Source of the DNA: an uncultured Flammeovirgaceae bacterium
GTDB lineage: Bacteria; Bacteroidota; Bacteroidia; Cytophagales; Cyclobacteriaceae
Reading direction: 5' to 3'
DNA length: 15,542 bases
Assembly (NCBI GenBank): GCA_946886805.1
Contig: CAMPJM010000030.1
Span: 1 to 15,542, forward strand
Below the pieces are notes generated by a model. The model was not told where the DNA came from, did no database searches, and saw nothing but the letters and a program-made list of their open reading frames with translations. A program made the position numbers and the translations under genes. The number at the start of each line of letters is the position of its first letter. Within the stretch, counting starts at the first letter, position 1. Below, piece after piece: positions 1 to 8,163 of the stretch.

Positions 1-350
1 CCCTACACAATGCTTATTCAAAAAACCTCATTACAAATAGAATGTTTATATAAAAAACCCTCCTACAATAGGACCGACCATCCGGTTGAAAAAAGGTGTA
101 AGACGATGAATAAAAAAGAATGAGTGCTTATTCTACAGCAATAACAACAAGGAATACAATAATTACCCAATGTCGCCGACTGACCCCGGATTAAAAAACA
201 CCAGTCGGATTCCATGATTAAACTCAGCAAAGATTACATCATTTAAATTTAAAGGAAAATGCAGTTGTATTATCAAAATAAAAATTATTACTTTAAGCCT
301 ACATTGGTTTAATCGATATTACTTCATTTACTTCCTTTTGGCAGGAATCA
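1..350. other. Intergenic / upstream region, no gene seen
   Basis: AT-rich stretch before the first exported protein. No reading frame of convincing length or composition is visible on either strand. The only structure noted is a 7-bp inverted repeat, CCGACTG at 176-182 and CAGTCGG at 202-208, with a 19-nt loop and no T-tract, so it is not a clear terminator. A 17-codon frame at 259-312 is too short to call. No perfect TAnnTTTG promoter element was found close to the downstream start. Confidence 0.5.
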
Positions 351-2216
351 TTGGCTGTGAGAAAAAACGTATTAATCTGTGCCCTTCTTTTGTTCATCAA
401 GCCGTTTTTTGTGAGCGGCCAAAGTTCAGATAATTTAATCCTGGATTATTCCACCGCTTGTGTAATCGAGGATGGGAAAAATATTGTTGAAAAAAGTTAT
501 CTGATTCAAGTAAACAACCAGGCTGGAAATTGGATAACAGACATAGAAATTTCCTTCCAAAAAGGCAATAAAATTAAATCTTTGGAAGGAGAGATAAGAG
601 ATAGTGCCGGAAATACCATCAGGAAATTAAAAAAAAGCGATATAGTCGAAACCAGTCATATCTCGAATATCTCGCTGTACGACGACAACTATGTAAAAAA
701 ATTCAGCTTGAAACACAATCAATATCCTTATCAGATTTTTTATAAATATGTGATAGAGTATTCTGAGTTTATGTGGATTGCATCCTGGACGCCTGTTTTA
801 CACACCGAGACCCCGACCATAAATGCGCAGCTTTCCTTAAATGTTTCGAATGATTTTAAAGTAAAAATAAGCCAAGAAGGTATTTCTAAGACGAAAACAG
901 ATACTATTGGAAGCAGGATATCCCATAATTGGCAATATAGCTATATGGATATTTTAACGGAAGAAGTGTATGCACCAAATTTGAGGGATTTACTACCATC
1001 TGTTCATATTGTGCCGGTTAACTTCTACTATGGTGGGTCAGGAAAACATGAAACCTGGGCAACTTATGGCCAATGGCTGGAAAATCTCAGTGCTGGCTTA
1101 AACTTTTTACCAATTTCTGAAAAAGGTAAAATCCATCATCTGATAAAAGGCACAGAAGATAAAAAGGAAATTATAAAGCTGCTCTACAATTATATGCAGG
1201 ATAATACCAGGTATATAAATGTTGCCATAGACATCGGCGGAATGAAACCTTATCCGGCGGAATATGTAGCCTTAAATAAATATGGCGATTGCAAGGCCTT
1301 GACCAATTATATGAAGGCTATGTTAGAAGTAGCGCAGATTCCCTCCTATTGTGTGGACGTTTTTGCTGACGAAAATCCAAGACAGATTGATGAAAATTTC
1401 CCAAGTCAACAATTTAACCATGTGGTTTTGATGGTACCACTCGAAAAAGACACCGTTTGGTTAGAAAACACTTCCAACACTTATCCAGTAGGTTATGTTA
1501 GTTCTTTCATTCAAAACAGAAAAGGACTGTTGGTGAATGACGAAAAAAGTTACCTAATTGACATACCTGAGTTGGGCGTGGAAGAGGTGAAAGAAAACCG
1601 ATCAATAATTTACAATATAGATGAACAATTGAATTGTATAGCAAACATCAACGCAACTTATAAAGGCCCGAAGTTTGAATTCTACAATGCAGTGACTTCA
1701 CAATATACACAACATCAGCAAAAACAGATCTTACAGAAATATCTGCCCTTTAAAAATTACGATTTGACGTCCTGGGGATTTCAAAAACCAGACAGGAATA
1801 CCCCTGAAATCACGCTTGATTTAGCCCTAATTTTAAAAAATTTTATTGCCGTCTATGGAAATGATTATATTCTGAAACCACAACCGCTATCTCTGGCTGA
1901 TTTTCAATCACCGGAACAAAGAAAGTTACCTGTCGAGATCAATTTCCCAACCTATAAAGTTGATAGCATCACTTTTAAATTTCCAGGAAATATGGTTGTG
2001 AAAAAACATTCGGAACCAGTCCAAAACATCTCTCGTTTTGGCTCATATTCTATTGAAATAGAGAACTATGGTCACGAAGTAAAAATCATCAGAAAATTTA
2101 TTTTGAACAGGGGCAGCTATTCCCTTTCTGAATATCCGGCATTTTATGATTTTATACAAAAGGTAAAATATGCAGAATCAAAAAATTTCATCAATTTGAT
2201 GCTGGCCAATAATTAA
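351..2216 (+). CDS. Exported DUF3857 / transglutaminase-like protein (catalytic residues kept)
   Basis: This 621-aa protein has an N-terminal signal peptide (hydrophobic residues about 7-20, ending VSG before Gln24), so it is probably periplasmic or surface-facing. Residues about 35-220 look like the beta-rich DUF3857 domain. Residues about 270-380 form a transglutaminase-like core: the PYPAEYV stretch, then YGDC with nucleophile candidate Cys314, then FNH with His357. The third triad position, usually Asp in a W-L-D-x-T context, reads WLENT (Glu372-Asn373), so activity is plausible but unproven. The C-terminal 200 residues resemble the beta-sandwich tail of this family. Its substrate is not known. 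The start is uncertain: TTG at 351 or GTG at 357, with AGGA at 343-346 upstream. A paralogous gene follows on the same strand after about 90 nt, suggesting an operon. Confidence 0.85.
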   Translation: MAVRKNVLICALLLFIKPFFVSGQSSDNLILDYSTACVIEDGKNIVEKSYLIQVNNQAGNWITDIEISFQKGNKIKSLEGEIRDSAGNTIRKLKKSDIVETSHISNISLYDDNYVKKFSLKHNQYPYQIFYKYVIEYSEFMWIASWTPVLHTETPTINAQLSLNVSNDFKVKISQEGISKTKTDTIGSRISHNWQYSYMDILTEEVYAPNLRDLLPSVHIVPVNFYYGGSGKHETWATYGQWLENLSAGLNFLPISEKGKIHHLIKGTEDKKEIIKLLYNYMQDNTRYINVAIDIGGMKPYPAEYVALNKYGDCKALTNYMKAMLEVAQIPSYCVDVFADENPRQIDENFPSQQFNHVVLMVPLEKDTVWLENTSNTYPVGYVSSFIQNRKGLLVNDEKSYLIDIPELGVEEVKENRSIIYNIDEQLNCIANINATYKGPKFEFYNAVTSQYTQHQQKQILQKYLPFKNYDLTSWGFQKPDRNTPEITLDLALILKNFIAVYGNDYILKPQPLSLADFQSPEQRKLPVEINFPTYKVDSITFKFPGNMVVKKHSEPVQNISRFGSYSIEIENYGHEVKIIRKFILNRGSYSLSEYPAFYDFIQKVKYAESKNFINLMLANN

Positions 2217-2304
2217 ATCCAATAGCATTTTTAAGGTAATGCCATAAGTTTTTACAGTGAACAAGAACCCAATTAAAATCGAAAGACGAACAGAACCTCC
2301 CGCT

Positions 2305-4272
2305 ATGAAAAAAAATATAGTTTTGGTGTTTATACTTTGCCTGTTGTCTCAGGCTTCTATGTCTCAAACAATATCCCATAAATTTGGTGAGGTGAGCAAA
2401 GAGGAGGTAATGCTCCAACAATATGACAAAGATCCTGATGCCAGCGCTTTAGTGTTATACGATATTGGAAAATCACTTTTTATTGATGATGACAATGGTT
2501 TTAATATTCACTTCACAAGAACCAAAAGAATAAAAATTTTTAATAAGGCAGGCTTAGATTATGCAGAAATTGCCATACCTTATTACCAGGATGGCTATGG
2601 TAAAACGGAATTGGTTACTGATATAGAGGCATATACCTACAATTTAGAGTTTGGAAAGTTAGTTAAGTCCGCCCTTGATCCTGAAAACATTTTTGTTGAT
2701 AAAAGAACAGAAAAATGGTATTTGAAAAAATTTGCAATGCCTCAGGTAAAAGAGGGTTCTGTAATTGAAATCAAATACGTGCTGAAAACCCCATTTAAAT
2801 ATAATCTTCCGGATTGGGAATTTCAGGATCGGATTCCTACTTTGTACAGCGAGTATGAAGCTGGAATGGTTCCGTTCTATGAGTATTCCTATATTTTTCA
2901 AGGTGCCAATAAATTTGACCAGTTTGAATCTTATGAGCGAAATGGCATCGACAGACAATTTGGAGTTCATCAATACAGAGATATGGTCTATAAGTTTGTT
3001 ATGGAAGATGTTCCGGCCTTTAAAGATGAGTCTTACATCTCATCGATTAATGACTATATTATAAAAATAGACTTCCAGCTTTCTAAGATCACAAGTTATA
3101 AAGGGGTTCAGACGGAAATTATCACGACCTGGCCAGCATTAAATAATGAGCTTCTGAAACACGAAAAATTTGGAAAATACATAAAAGACAGTAAAAATGC
3201 CGCTGAAAAAATCCTTGAAGATGAATTGAATTTATCCGGAAAAAATGAGCAGAAAAAATGCGAGAGTATTGTAAATTATGTTAAAAAAAGCTTCGTCTGG
3301 GATGGATATAGCAGAAAATATGCTAGCAAAAAAGTAAAAGACTTATTAAAAGAAAAAACTGGAAATAGCGCTGAAATAAATCTATTCCTGATAGGCATGA
3401 TGCAGGCAGCGGGCTTTGATGCTCATGCAGTAATAGTGAGTACCAGAGATCATGGCAAAATTCCGTTGAATTACCCTTTTGAGCACTTCTTCAATGATTT
3501 GGTTGCAATTGTGAAAATAGACGGCAAATTTTTGCTAACCGATGCTACCGAAGACCTTTCGCAATACGATAGGATCCCTTATAGATGTATAAATGAAAAT
3601 GGGCTGATGGTGGTAAAAAATACGGATCCCTGGGTGAAGCTTAATCAAAACCTGATTTCGATCCAACAAGAAACTTTGAAATTACAATTGCTCCCCGATG
3701 TGGACTCGGTGGCTGGAAATATCTCAAGACAGATGACAGAATATATTGCTTTGAACTATAAAAATGCATATCGGAACAAAGAAGAAGATATAGAAAAGGC
3801 ATTGATAAAAGAAGGGTTTTACCAGATCAGCGATCTATCAACAGATAATTACAATAATACCAATGCGCCTTATCAAATCAGTTTTAACACCAAAGTGCCA
3901 ATAGAGAAATTTGAAAACAGCGTCTTTATTAAACCTTTTTTGAGTTTACCGATAGATGATAATATATTAAAGCAGGAAACGAGGATATATCCTGTAGACA
4001 TGGTTTATCAAAACCGGAGAATTTTCAAAAGCGAAATAGAAATTCCTACAGCATATTCTGTCACCAAATTACCACAGAACTATAATTTTGAAGATGACCT
4101 TGTACAGATTATCTTTTCTACAAAAGAGGTAGACGGAGTAATCAAGACGCAAGGATCGTATTTTTTCAAAAAGGCAGTATATGAAGCCACCGAGTACGGC
4201 AGGTTAAAAACCCACTTTGACAATTTAGTAAAGGTTTTTAATGAAAAAATTGTTTTGTCAAAGAAAGGATAA
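2305..4272 (+). CDS. Exported DUF3857 / degenerate transglutaminase-like protein
   Basis: This 655-aa exported protein begins with a typical signal peptide (MKKNIVLVFILCLL, cleavage likely before Gln21). The frame is open back to a GTG at 2257, but the ATG at 2305 places the signal peptide at the N-terminus and is preferred. Residues about 55-230 match the DUF3857 layout and residues about 310-420 the transglutaminase core. The catalytic signature is altered: the position of the nucleophile reads GNS (Ser355) instead of GDC, and the usual FNH reads FND (Asp398). Asp413 in TDATED remains at the third triad position. A peptide-bond or amide-transfer activity by the usual mechanism therefore looks lost, and a binding or structural role is likelier. 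It follows its better-preserved paralogue on the same strand and converges with the AI-2E gene, 45 nt away. Confidence 0.85.
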   Translation: MKKNIVLVFILCLLSQASMSQTISHKFGEVSKEEVMLQQYDKDPDASALVLYDIGKSLFIDDDNGFNIHFTRTKRIKIFNKAGLDYAEIAIPYYQDGYGKTELVTDIEAYTYNLEFGKLVKSALDPENIFVDKRTEKWYLKKFAMPQVKEGSVIEIKYVLKTPFKYNLPDWEFQDRIPTLYSEYEAGMVPFYEYSYIFQGANKFDQFESYERNGIDRQFGVHQYRDMVYKFVMEDVPAFKDESYISSINDYIIKIDFQLSKITSYKGVQTEIITTWPALNNELLKHEKFGKYIKDSKNAAEKILEDELNLSGKNEQKKCESIVNYVKKSFVWDGYSRKYASKKVKDLLKEKTGNSAEINLFLIGMMQAAGFDAHAVIVSTRDHGKIPLNYPFEHFFNDLVAIVKIDGKFLLTDATEDLSQYDRIPYRCINENGLMVVKNTDPWVKLNQNLISIQQETLKLQLLPDVDSVAGNISRQMTEYIALNYKNAYRNKEEDIEKALIKEGFYQISDLSTDNYNNTNAPYQISFNTKVPIEKFENSVFIKPFLSLPIDDNILKQETRIYPVDMVYQNRRIFKSEIEIPTAYSVTKLPQNYNFEDDLVQIIFSTKEVDGVIKTQGSYFFKKAVYEATEYGRLKTHFDNLVKVFNEKIVLSKKG

Positions 4273-4317
4273 TCCACACTGACAACTGCATTTTTAAAAG
4301 GGCGAACGAATTTATTC

Positions 4318-5487
4318 TTAAGAATTCCTTTCCCTTTCAAACTTTTTATAAATTTTATTAAGAAAATTGGAATCATTCTTTTGTTCTTCTTTTTGATCGC
4401 CCAATAGGTATCCTACGGGGTTGAGGGGTTTTACATGATCGCAAATTACTTTAATAATCCCGAAGACAGGAATGGCTATGATCATCCCCACCACTCCAAA
4501 AACAGCACCGCCTAATACCACTGCAATAATGGTAAACACCGGATGGAGGTCCACCCTATCACCCACTATGTATGGTTCCAATACATAACTTTCCACAAAC
4601 TGCGCAATACCAAAAGTAATGGTCACTCCAAGCAGAGCAGTTGAATCTCCACCAGCAAACATGGCCATTGAAACACCCAAGCCATAACCTATAATATTCC
4701 CGATGTATGGGATAAGAGAGAGTACAGCAGCCAAAATACTGATGAGAATCGCATGTTTTATTCCTGAAATAGATAAACCTATGATATATAAAATTGCCAA
4801 TAAAATTATTAAGATCAATTTACCTAAAAGATAGTTTTGGGAGATCTTACTTGACTCTTTAATTATTTTTACCCCTTTTTCCCGCTTCTCCTTTGGTATA
4901 AATTGTAGAATAGATAACTTAAATTTATTTCTGTACAGAAGGAAGAAAAATACATAGACAAAGGTTAGCAGGGTGGAGCCCAAAAAACTAAAAAAGGACA
5001 TAATCGCCGAACCAAGTACGCTACCTACACCTTTGCTTTGGCCTGAAGCGCTAGGTTTGTTGCTTTCAGTGGCTTTATTTTCTTTAGTGCCGCCAGGAAT
5101 GTCTTCACCAATTTTTTGATTTACCTCCTGTACGCTGTAAGGAGTATGGTCAGCAACAAATTTTTGCAATTGCTCAATTTTAGGCTTCAACTTTTCTTTC
5201 ATTTGTGGCCAGTCTTTGGCCACATTCTGAACCTGAATAGAAACTAAATAAAAAAGACCCACAAAAAAGGCCAGCAAAATTAAATCAGAAATAAACGCAG
5301 CCCAGGCTCTGCTTATTCCCCAGAGTTCTAACTTATTAGAAAGCGGGATCATTAACAAAGCTAAGAGCACTGCGATTGTTAATGGTGCTAAAAATGCCTG
5401 GGCTTTTGCAAGTCCAAAAAACAGAAAAAACGTTCCCACCACTAATAACGTGAAAAGAACAATTATTTGCTTCGCCTGGGATTTCAT
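4318..5487 (-). CDS. AI-2E / PerM family membrane transporter
   Basis: A 389-aa polytopic inner-membrane protein with the architecture of the AI-2E (YdiK/PerM/TqsA) family. It has two hydrophobic hairpins in residues 8-50 and a third helix near 62-82, then a soluble segment (about 85-155), then five or so helices in 155-350. The SLIPYIGNIIG segment, the VESYVLEPYIVG segment and the HPVFTIIAVVLGG segment are family hallmarks. The family exports or exchanges diverse small solutes; some members are implicated in sodium/proton exchange or AI-2 transport, so the substrate cannot be named. The soluble loop carries a low-complexity linker rich in Gly, Ser, Lys and Asn (about residues 131-155). The C-terminal tail is highly charged. 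The ATG start fits the first helix. It sits 181 nt downstream of the ZIP gene. Confidence 0.9.
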   Translation of the reverse strand: MKSQAKQIIVLFTLLVVGTFFLFFGLAKAQAFLAPLTIAVLLALLMIPLSNKLELWGISRAWAAFISDLILLAFFVGLFYLVSIQVQNVAKDWPQMKEKLKPKIEQLQKFVADHTPYSVQEVNQKIGEDIPGGTKENKATESNKPSASGQSKGVGSVLGSAIMSFFSFLGSTLLTFVYVFFFLLYRNKFKLSILQFIPKEKREKGVKIIKESSKISQNYLLGKLILIILLAILYIIGLSISGIKHAILISILAAVLSLIPYIGNIIGYGLGVSMAMFAGGDSTALLGVTITFGIAQFVESYVLEPYIVGDRVDLHPVFTIIAVVLGGAVFGVVGMIIAIPVFGIIKVICDHVKPLNPVGYLLGDQKEEQKNDSNFLNKIYKKFERERNS

Positions 5488-5551
5488 TTACAATTAATCA
5501 AGAGTTGAGTGGAGAAAACAATTAAATGATGTTAATCTCTTAAACTCATTT

Positions 5552-5560
5552 TATCGAACA
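5552..5560 (-). promoter_or_regulatory. TGTTCGATA motif upstream of the AI-2E gene
   Basis: On the minus strand this 9-mer lies about 65-73 nt before the AI-2E start. It matches the first nine bases of the TGTTCGATATT element found twice in front of the sigma-54 activator. Only the left half of the palindrome is present and no GG-N10-GC promoter follows. It may be chance, or a weak half site for the same regulator. Confidence 0.15.
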
Positions 5561-5668
5561 TTGTTAAAATCCAATTTCTGATCAATGGTGAGAAATGTAC
5601 GTTGCGTGATCCGAAGCCTAATTTATTTTCACTGTCTTTATCCTCGCTATAGGACGGAGCCTGGATAA

Positions 5669-6493
5669 TCAACCTAATGCCACATCGAGTGTCATCATAA
5701 TACTAAATCCTATAAGGGTGGAGATAGTAACAGTATCTGTATTCCCCTTTAATTGTGCTTCCGGGATCAACTCCTCAACCACCACAAAAATCATCGCACC
5801 TGCTGCAAACGCTAAAGCATAGGGCAAAATCGGTCTTACGGTCATTACAAGCAGAGCGCCCAGCACGCCCGCAATTGGTTCTACTATTCCAGAAAATTGT
5901 CCGTAGGCAAAAGCTCTTCTCCTGCTCATCCCTTCCCTCCTAAGCGGTACCGAAACCGCTGTGCCTTCAGGAAAATTTTGCAAACCTATCCCTATGGCCA
6001 AAGCTACTGCCGCCCCAATGGTCGCAGAAGGTAATCCCTGAGCAACAGCACCAAAAGCGATGCCGATTGCCAGCCCCTCAGGGATATTATGGATGGTAAT
6101 GGCAGAAACCAATAATACACTCCTTTTCCAGCTCGATGTAGGCCCCTCAGCCTGATCTTTTTTAAAGCCAATGTGTAAATGAGGAATTATTTTATCCATT
6201 AAGGCTAAGAAAAGGCCTCCGAGTAAAAACCCGATCAAAGCGGGCAGCCAATCAGGCAAATCACTGACTTCAGGCGTCATGGCAATAGCGGGTGCCAAAA
6301 GAGACCAAAAACTAGCAGCTATCATCACCCCTGCGGCAAATCCCATCATGCTGTCCAATACTTTCTGGTTGATTTTTTTAAAGAAAAAAACCAAACCGGC
6401 TCCTAGGGCCGTAACGCCCCAGGTAAATAAAGTGGCAAATAAGGCCTGAACAACAGGACTATAGTTTCCCAACACTGCGATAATCTCATTCAT
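5669..6493 (-). CDS. ZIP family divalent metal transporter (GufA-like)
   Basis: A 274-aa inner-membrane protein with about eight predicted helices, the usual size for bacterial ZIP transporters, which carry zinc or other divalent metals into the cytoplasm. Diagnostic motifs are HNIPEG at residues 135-140 (helix 4) and QNFPEG at 172-177 (helix 5), which form the binuclear metal site. EE at 240-241 lies in the VVEELIPE segment of a later helix. Gln172 in place of His in helix 5 is typical of the GufA branch. A short His-containing stretch, PHLHIGF at 104-110, sits in the variable loop before helix 4 where His-rich metal-binding sequences often occur. Which metal is transported cannot be read from sequence. 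A 16-bp palindrome lies 42-57 nt upstream and could be a metalloregulator operator. Confidence 0.92.
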   Translation of the reverse strand: MNEIIAVLGNYSPVVQALFATLFTWGVTALGAGLVFFFKKINQKVLDSMMGFAAGVMIAASFWSLLAPAIAMTPEVSDLPDWLPALIGFLLGGLFLALMDKIIPHLHIGFKKDQAEGPTSSWKRSVLLVSAITIHNIPEGLAIGIAFGAVAQGLPSATIGAAVALAIGIGLQNFPEGTAVSVPLRREGMSRRRAFAYGQFSGIVEPIAGVLGALLVMTVRPILPYALAFAAGAMIFVVVEELIPEAQLKGNTDTVTISTLIGFSIMMTLDVALG

Positions 6494-6534
6494 AGATTTA
6501 TCAAAATTATATTTTTATAAAAGTAATATTTTTT

Positions 6535-6550
6535 TTTAGAAGCGTCTAAA
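6535..6550 (-). promoter_or_regulatory. Palindromic candidate operator of the ZIP gene
   Basis: The plus-strand sequence TTTAGAAGCGTCTAAA has perfect 6-bp arms (TTTAGA/TCTAAA) around a 4-nt centre. It lies 42-57 nt before the ZIP ATG, where an operator overlapping a promoter would be expected. A TAnnTTTG-like element (TAATTTTG on the minus strand, 6502-6509) lies between it and the start, but would leave almost no leader. The palindrome resembles DtxR/MntR-type boxes only in style; the regulator is not known. Confidence 0.4.
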
Positions 6551-6617
6551 TTATAAAATAAAAATGAAACTACCATTAAAATAGTCACACTAAATTTTTA
6601 AGGGAATTATAAAAGTC

Positions 6618-7343
6618 CTAGTTATTATTTTTCTTAGATCGCTGCTTATCCCACCAAACAAAAGCAGCGAACAAAACAATGCTTATAATAGAACCCCAAA
6701 TCAGACCGGTCTTTAACCTTTCAATATTTTGCCCCAAATAGGCTATAAGTACGGTAAGTGGAAAAATTCCCGCCATAGTAGCAGCAATAAACCGCCAATA
6801 TCCCATTCTCAGCATTCCACCAATCAAACTTATGGCATCATTGGATAAAAAAGGACTTAAACGTGTTACTATCACCGTCCAAAAACCATAATCCTCTATA
6901 AAAGAGGCAATTTTTTCTTCAGTCTTTCGTCCTAAAAGTCTCTCAACAACGGGTGTCCCAAGATACGCCCCAATAGCGTACCCAATGGATGAAGCAACGA
7001 ATACCGACACTAAAATCAGAATTCCTCCCCCAATTGCCCCGTAAGCCAAAACAGAAACCACCATCAACAAGGGGGTTGGGATTACCAACAAAAACATTTG
7101 GAGTGTCATTGCAATAATTATGACCAATGGCCCCATCACGCCGAATTGATCAATCCAGCTCTTTATCTTCGCCTCATCGTCACTTGTAAGCACATCCCAG
7201 GCTTCTGAAAAAAATTGATTTACCGAAGGAACAAAAAAGTAGGAGCCTACTACTATGACTACTATTGCAATGGAAACATAAAGAGGAACTTTACTTTGCT
7301 TAATACTAGATGTGTCTTTTGAAGAGCTTTCCTTTTTTTTCAA
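6618..7343 (-). CDS. TVP38/TMEM64 (VTT domain) membrane protein
   Basis: A 241-aa inner-membrane protein. A Ser/Lys-rich cytoplasmic N-terminus is followed by a helix at about 20-40, then the VTT/SNARE-associated domain at about 70-205, then a final helix at about 211-231 and a basic tail. Family marks are the Pro-containing re-entrant segment LLVIPTPLLM at 85-94 followed by AYG, GYAIGAYLG at 121-129, and RLSPFLSND at 161-169 with the conserved Arg161 and Pro164. Relatives in the DedA/VTT superfamily act as lipid scramblases or flippases, and TVP38 homologues have also been linked to metal and stress tolerance. The exact role here is unassigned. The start is TTG at 7343; an in-frame stop lies 15 nt upstream and there is no ATG option, so TTG is well supported. 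The small protein gene begins its stop 56 nt upstream. Confidence 0.88.
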   Translation of the reverse strand: MKKKESSSKDTSSIKQSKVPLYVSIAIVVIVVGSYFFVPSVNQFFSEAWDVLTSDDEAKIKSWIDQFGVMGPLVIIIAMTLQMFLLVIPTPLLMVVSVLAYGAIGGGILILVSVFVASSIGYAIGAYLGTPVVERLLGRKTEEKIASFIEDYGFWTVIVTRLSPFLSNDAISLIGGMLRMGYWRFIAATMAGIFPLTVLIAYLGQNIERLKTGLIWGSIISIVLFAAFVWWDKQRSKKNNN

Positions 7344-7399
7344 TTTTCGCTTTTTTTAGGTGATGAAAATTTAAAGCCAGTGCAGAGGATCTGCAATTT

Positions 7400-7681
7400 T
7401 TATCCCTTGCCATACCTTAATTCGGTAAAGCTTGGTTTTCTTTCTTGTTCCACAGGAATAAAATCGGCATTCTCAGAAGCCTGCTGAGCCGCTTCGGGCA
7501 ACTTTAAATTTTTCCTCAATAAATCATTCTGAATTTTTAGCTCTTTGATGAGATCATCTTGCCTGCTTATCATATCGGGGATTTTAAAATACCACAATAC
7601 AAGAGACCTACAGACTAAGATCAAAAGTATGATTATCCCTAAAGGAAGCGAGATAACGGAAAAAATTTCATAATAATCCAT
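7400..7681 (-). CDS. Small bitopic membrane protein with coiled coil, unknown function
   Basis: A 93-residue protein that I do not recognise as a named family. One membrane helix at about residues 8-30 is followed by an amphipathic, charged segment at about 38-60 (IKELKIQNDLLRKNL) with a heptad-like pattern suggesting a short coiled coil. A polar tail ends in FTELRYGKG. The tail would be cytoplasmic if the N-terminus is outside. The ATG at 7681 is preferred; a TTG two codons earlier (7687) is possible. It lies just upstream of the VTT gene on the same strand and is probably co-transcribed with it. Similar small single-helix proteins are common in Bacteroidota, but no function follows from this. 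Confidence 0.65.
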   Translation of the reverse strand: MDYYEIFSVISLPLGIIILLILVCRSLVLWYFKIPDMISRQDDLIKELKIQNDLLRKNLKLPEAAQQASENADFIPVEQERKPSFTELRYGKG

Positions 7682-7687
7682 ATCCAA

Positions 7688-8163
7688 AGATTAAAGTAAA
7701 AACCAATTTTATTTACAACTAAAATAATGTAGATAAGTTGTCGGCTAAAATATTAATTATAAAAAATATTATATTATTTGCAGTATCTCAGAATGCTATG
7801 GCGGCACGGCCGAACTGGGGGGGGCGCAAAGCCTCGTTTAAAAGCTCAGAAATAAATCACAGGGCTGAGATCTATATTGAGGCTTATACAATTACAGCTG
7901 AAGCCAGGGCATGTTGTGCGAGCTGTTGGCAGAAGCTCCGCTTTACTAAACGTAGATCCCCACAGAAGAAGGCGCATTTTCAAGCCCCGAAAAAGGAAGG
8001 TTCGGCTGTAGTTTTGAGTGATCCCGGTCCGAAAGACCCCGGACTCGATTCGGAGAACAAGTCCGGGAACGAGTGTTATGGAGTTGTTTTTCAGTTATTT
8101 CAGGGTGGCACAGAATTTTGCGAAAAAATTTAAAAACTCAGTAGGACAAATCTTTTGCAGTTT
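7688..8163. other. Long gene-free region holding a GC-rich structured island
   Basis: This 476-nt gap between two minus-strand genes holds no convincing gene. Two overlapping plus-strand frames (7738-8133 and 8018-8323) cross it. The first would start in AT-rich DNA, contains low-information composition and matches nothing I recognise; the second runs antisense into the phosphatase gene. About 7795-8120 is clearly richer in G and C than its flanks and contains an eight-G run at 7817-7824. The left (7688-7794) and right (8122-8163) edges are ordinary AT-rich spacer. The details of the island are given in a separate entry. Confidence 0.6.
7795..8121. repeat. GC-rich island with a series of inverted repeats; possible structured RNA or element remnant
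   Basis: Five short inverted repeats follow one another: CTCAG 7845-7849 with CTGAG 7865-7869; GAGCT 7920-7924 with AGCTC 7934-7938; CCGAA 7987-7991 with TTCGG 8001-8005; GGTC 8026-8029 with GACC 8035-8038 around CGAAA; and the strongest, CCCGGACT 8038-8045 with AGTCCGGG 8060-8067 around a 14-nt loop. The last two share one base. Base composition departs sharply from the neighbourhood. It may be a non-coding RNA, a dispersed repeat or a decayed piece of a mobile element. If the phosphatase transcript reads through, the island would lie in its 3' untranslated region or in the leader of the small membrane protein gene. Confidence 0.45.

Noticed and set aside
176..208. CCGACTG/CAGTCGG inverted repeat as a terminator
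   Set aside because: Seven-bp stem with a 19-nt loop and no T-tract on either side; insufficient for a terminator call.
259..312. 17-codon ORF with a GGA-containing upstream sequence
   Set aside because: Too short, composed of Tyr/Asn/Lys codons expected from AT-rich spacer, with no supporting context.
6502..6509. TAATTTTG on the minus strand as the ZIP gene promoter
   Set aside because: A perfect -7 match, but it would place the transcript start only a couple of bases before the ATG and has no clear -33 TTG partner.
8106..8121. TGGCAC followed by TTTTGC, resembling a strong sigma-54 promoter inside the GC-rich island
   Set aside because: GG and GC are separated by 11 nt instead of the strict 10, and no plus-strand gene follows; the next gene is on the opposite strand.
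7738..8133. 131-codon plus-strand frame across the GC-rich island
   Set aside because: It starts with TTG in very AT-rich DNA, its composition changes abruptly part-way, it contains serial inverted repeats and shows no recognisable domain. It is more likely an accidental frame in GC-rich DNA.
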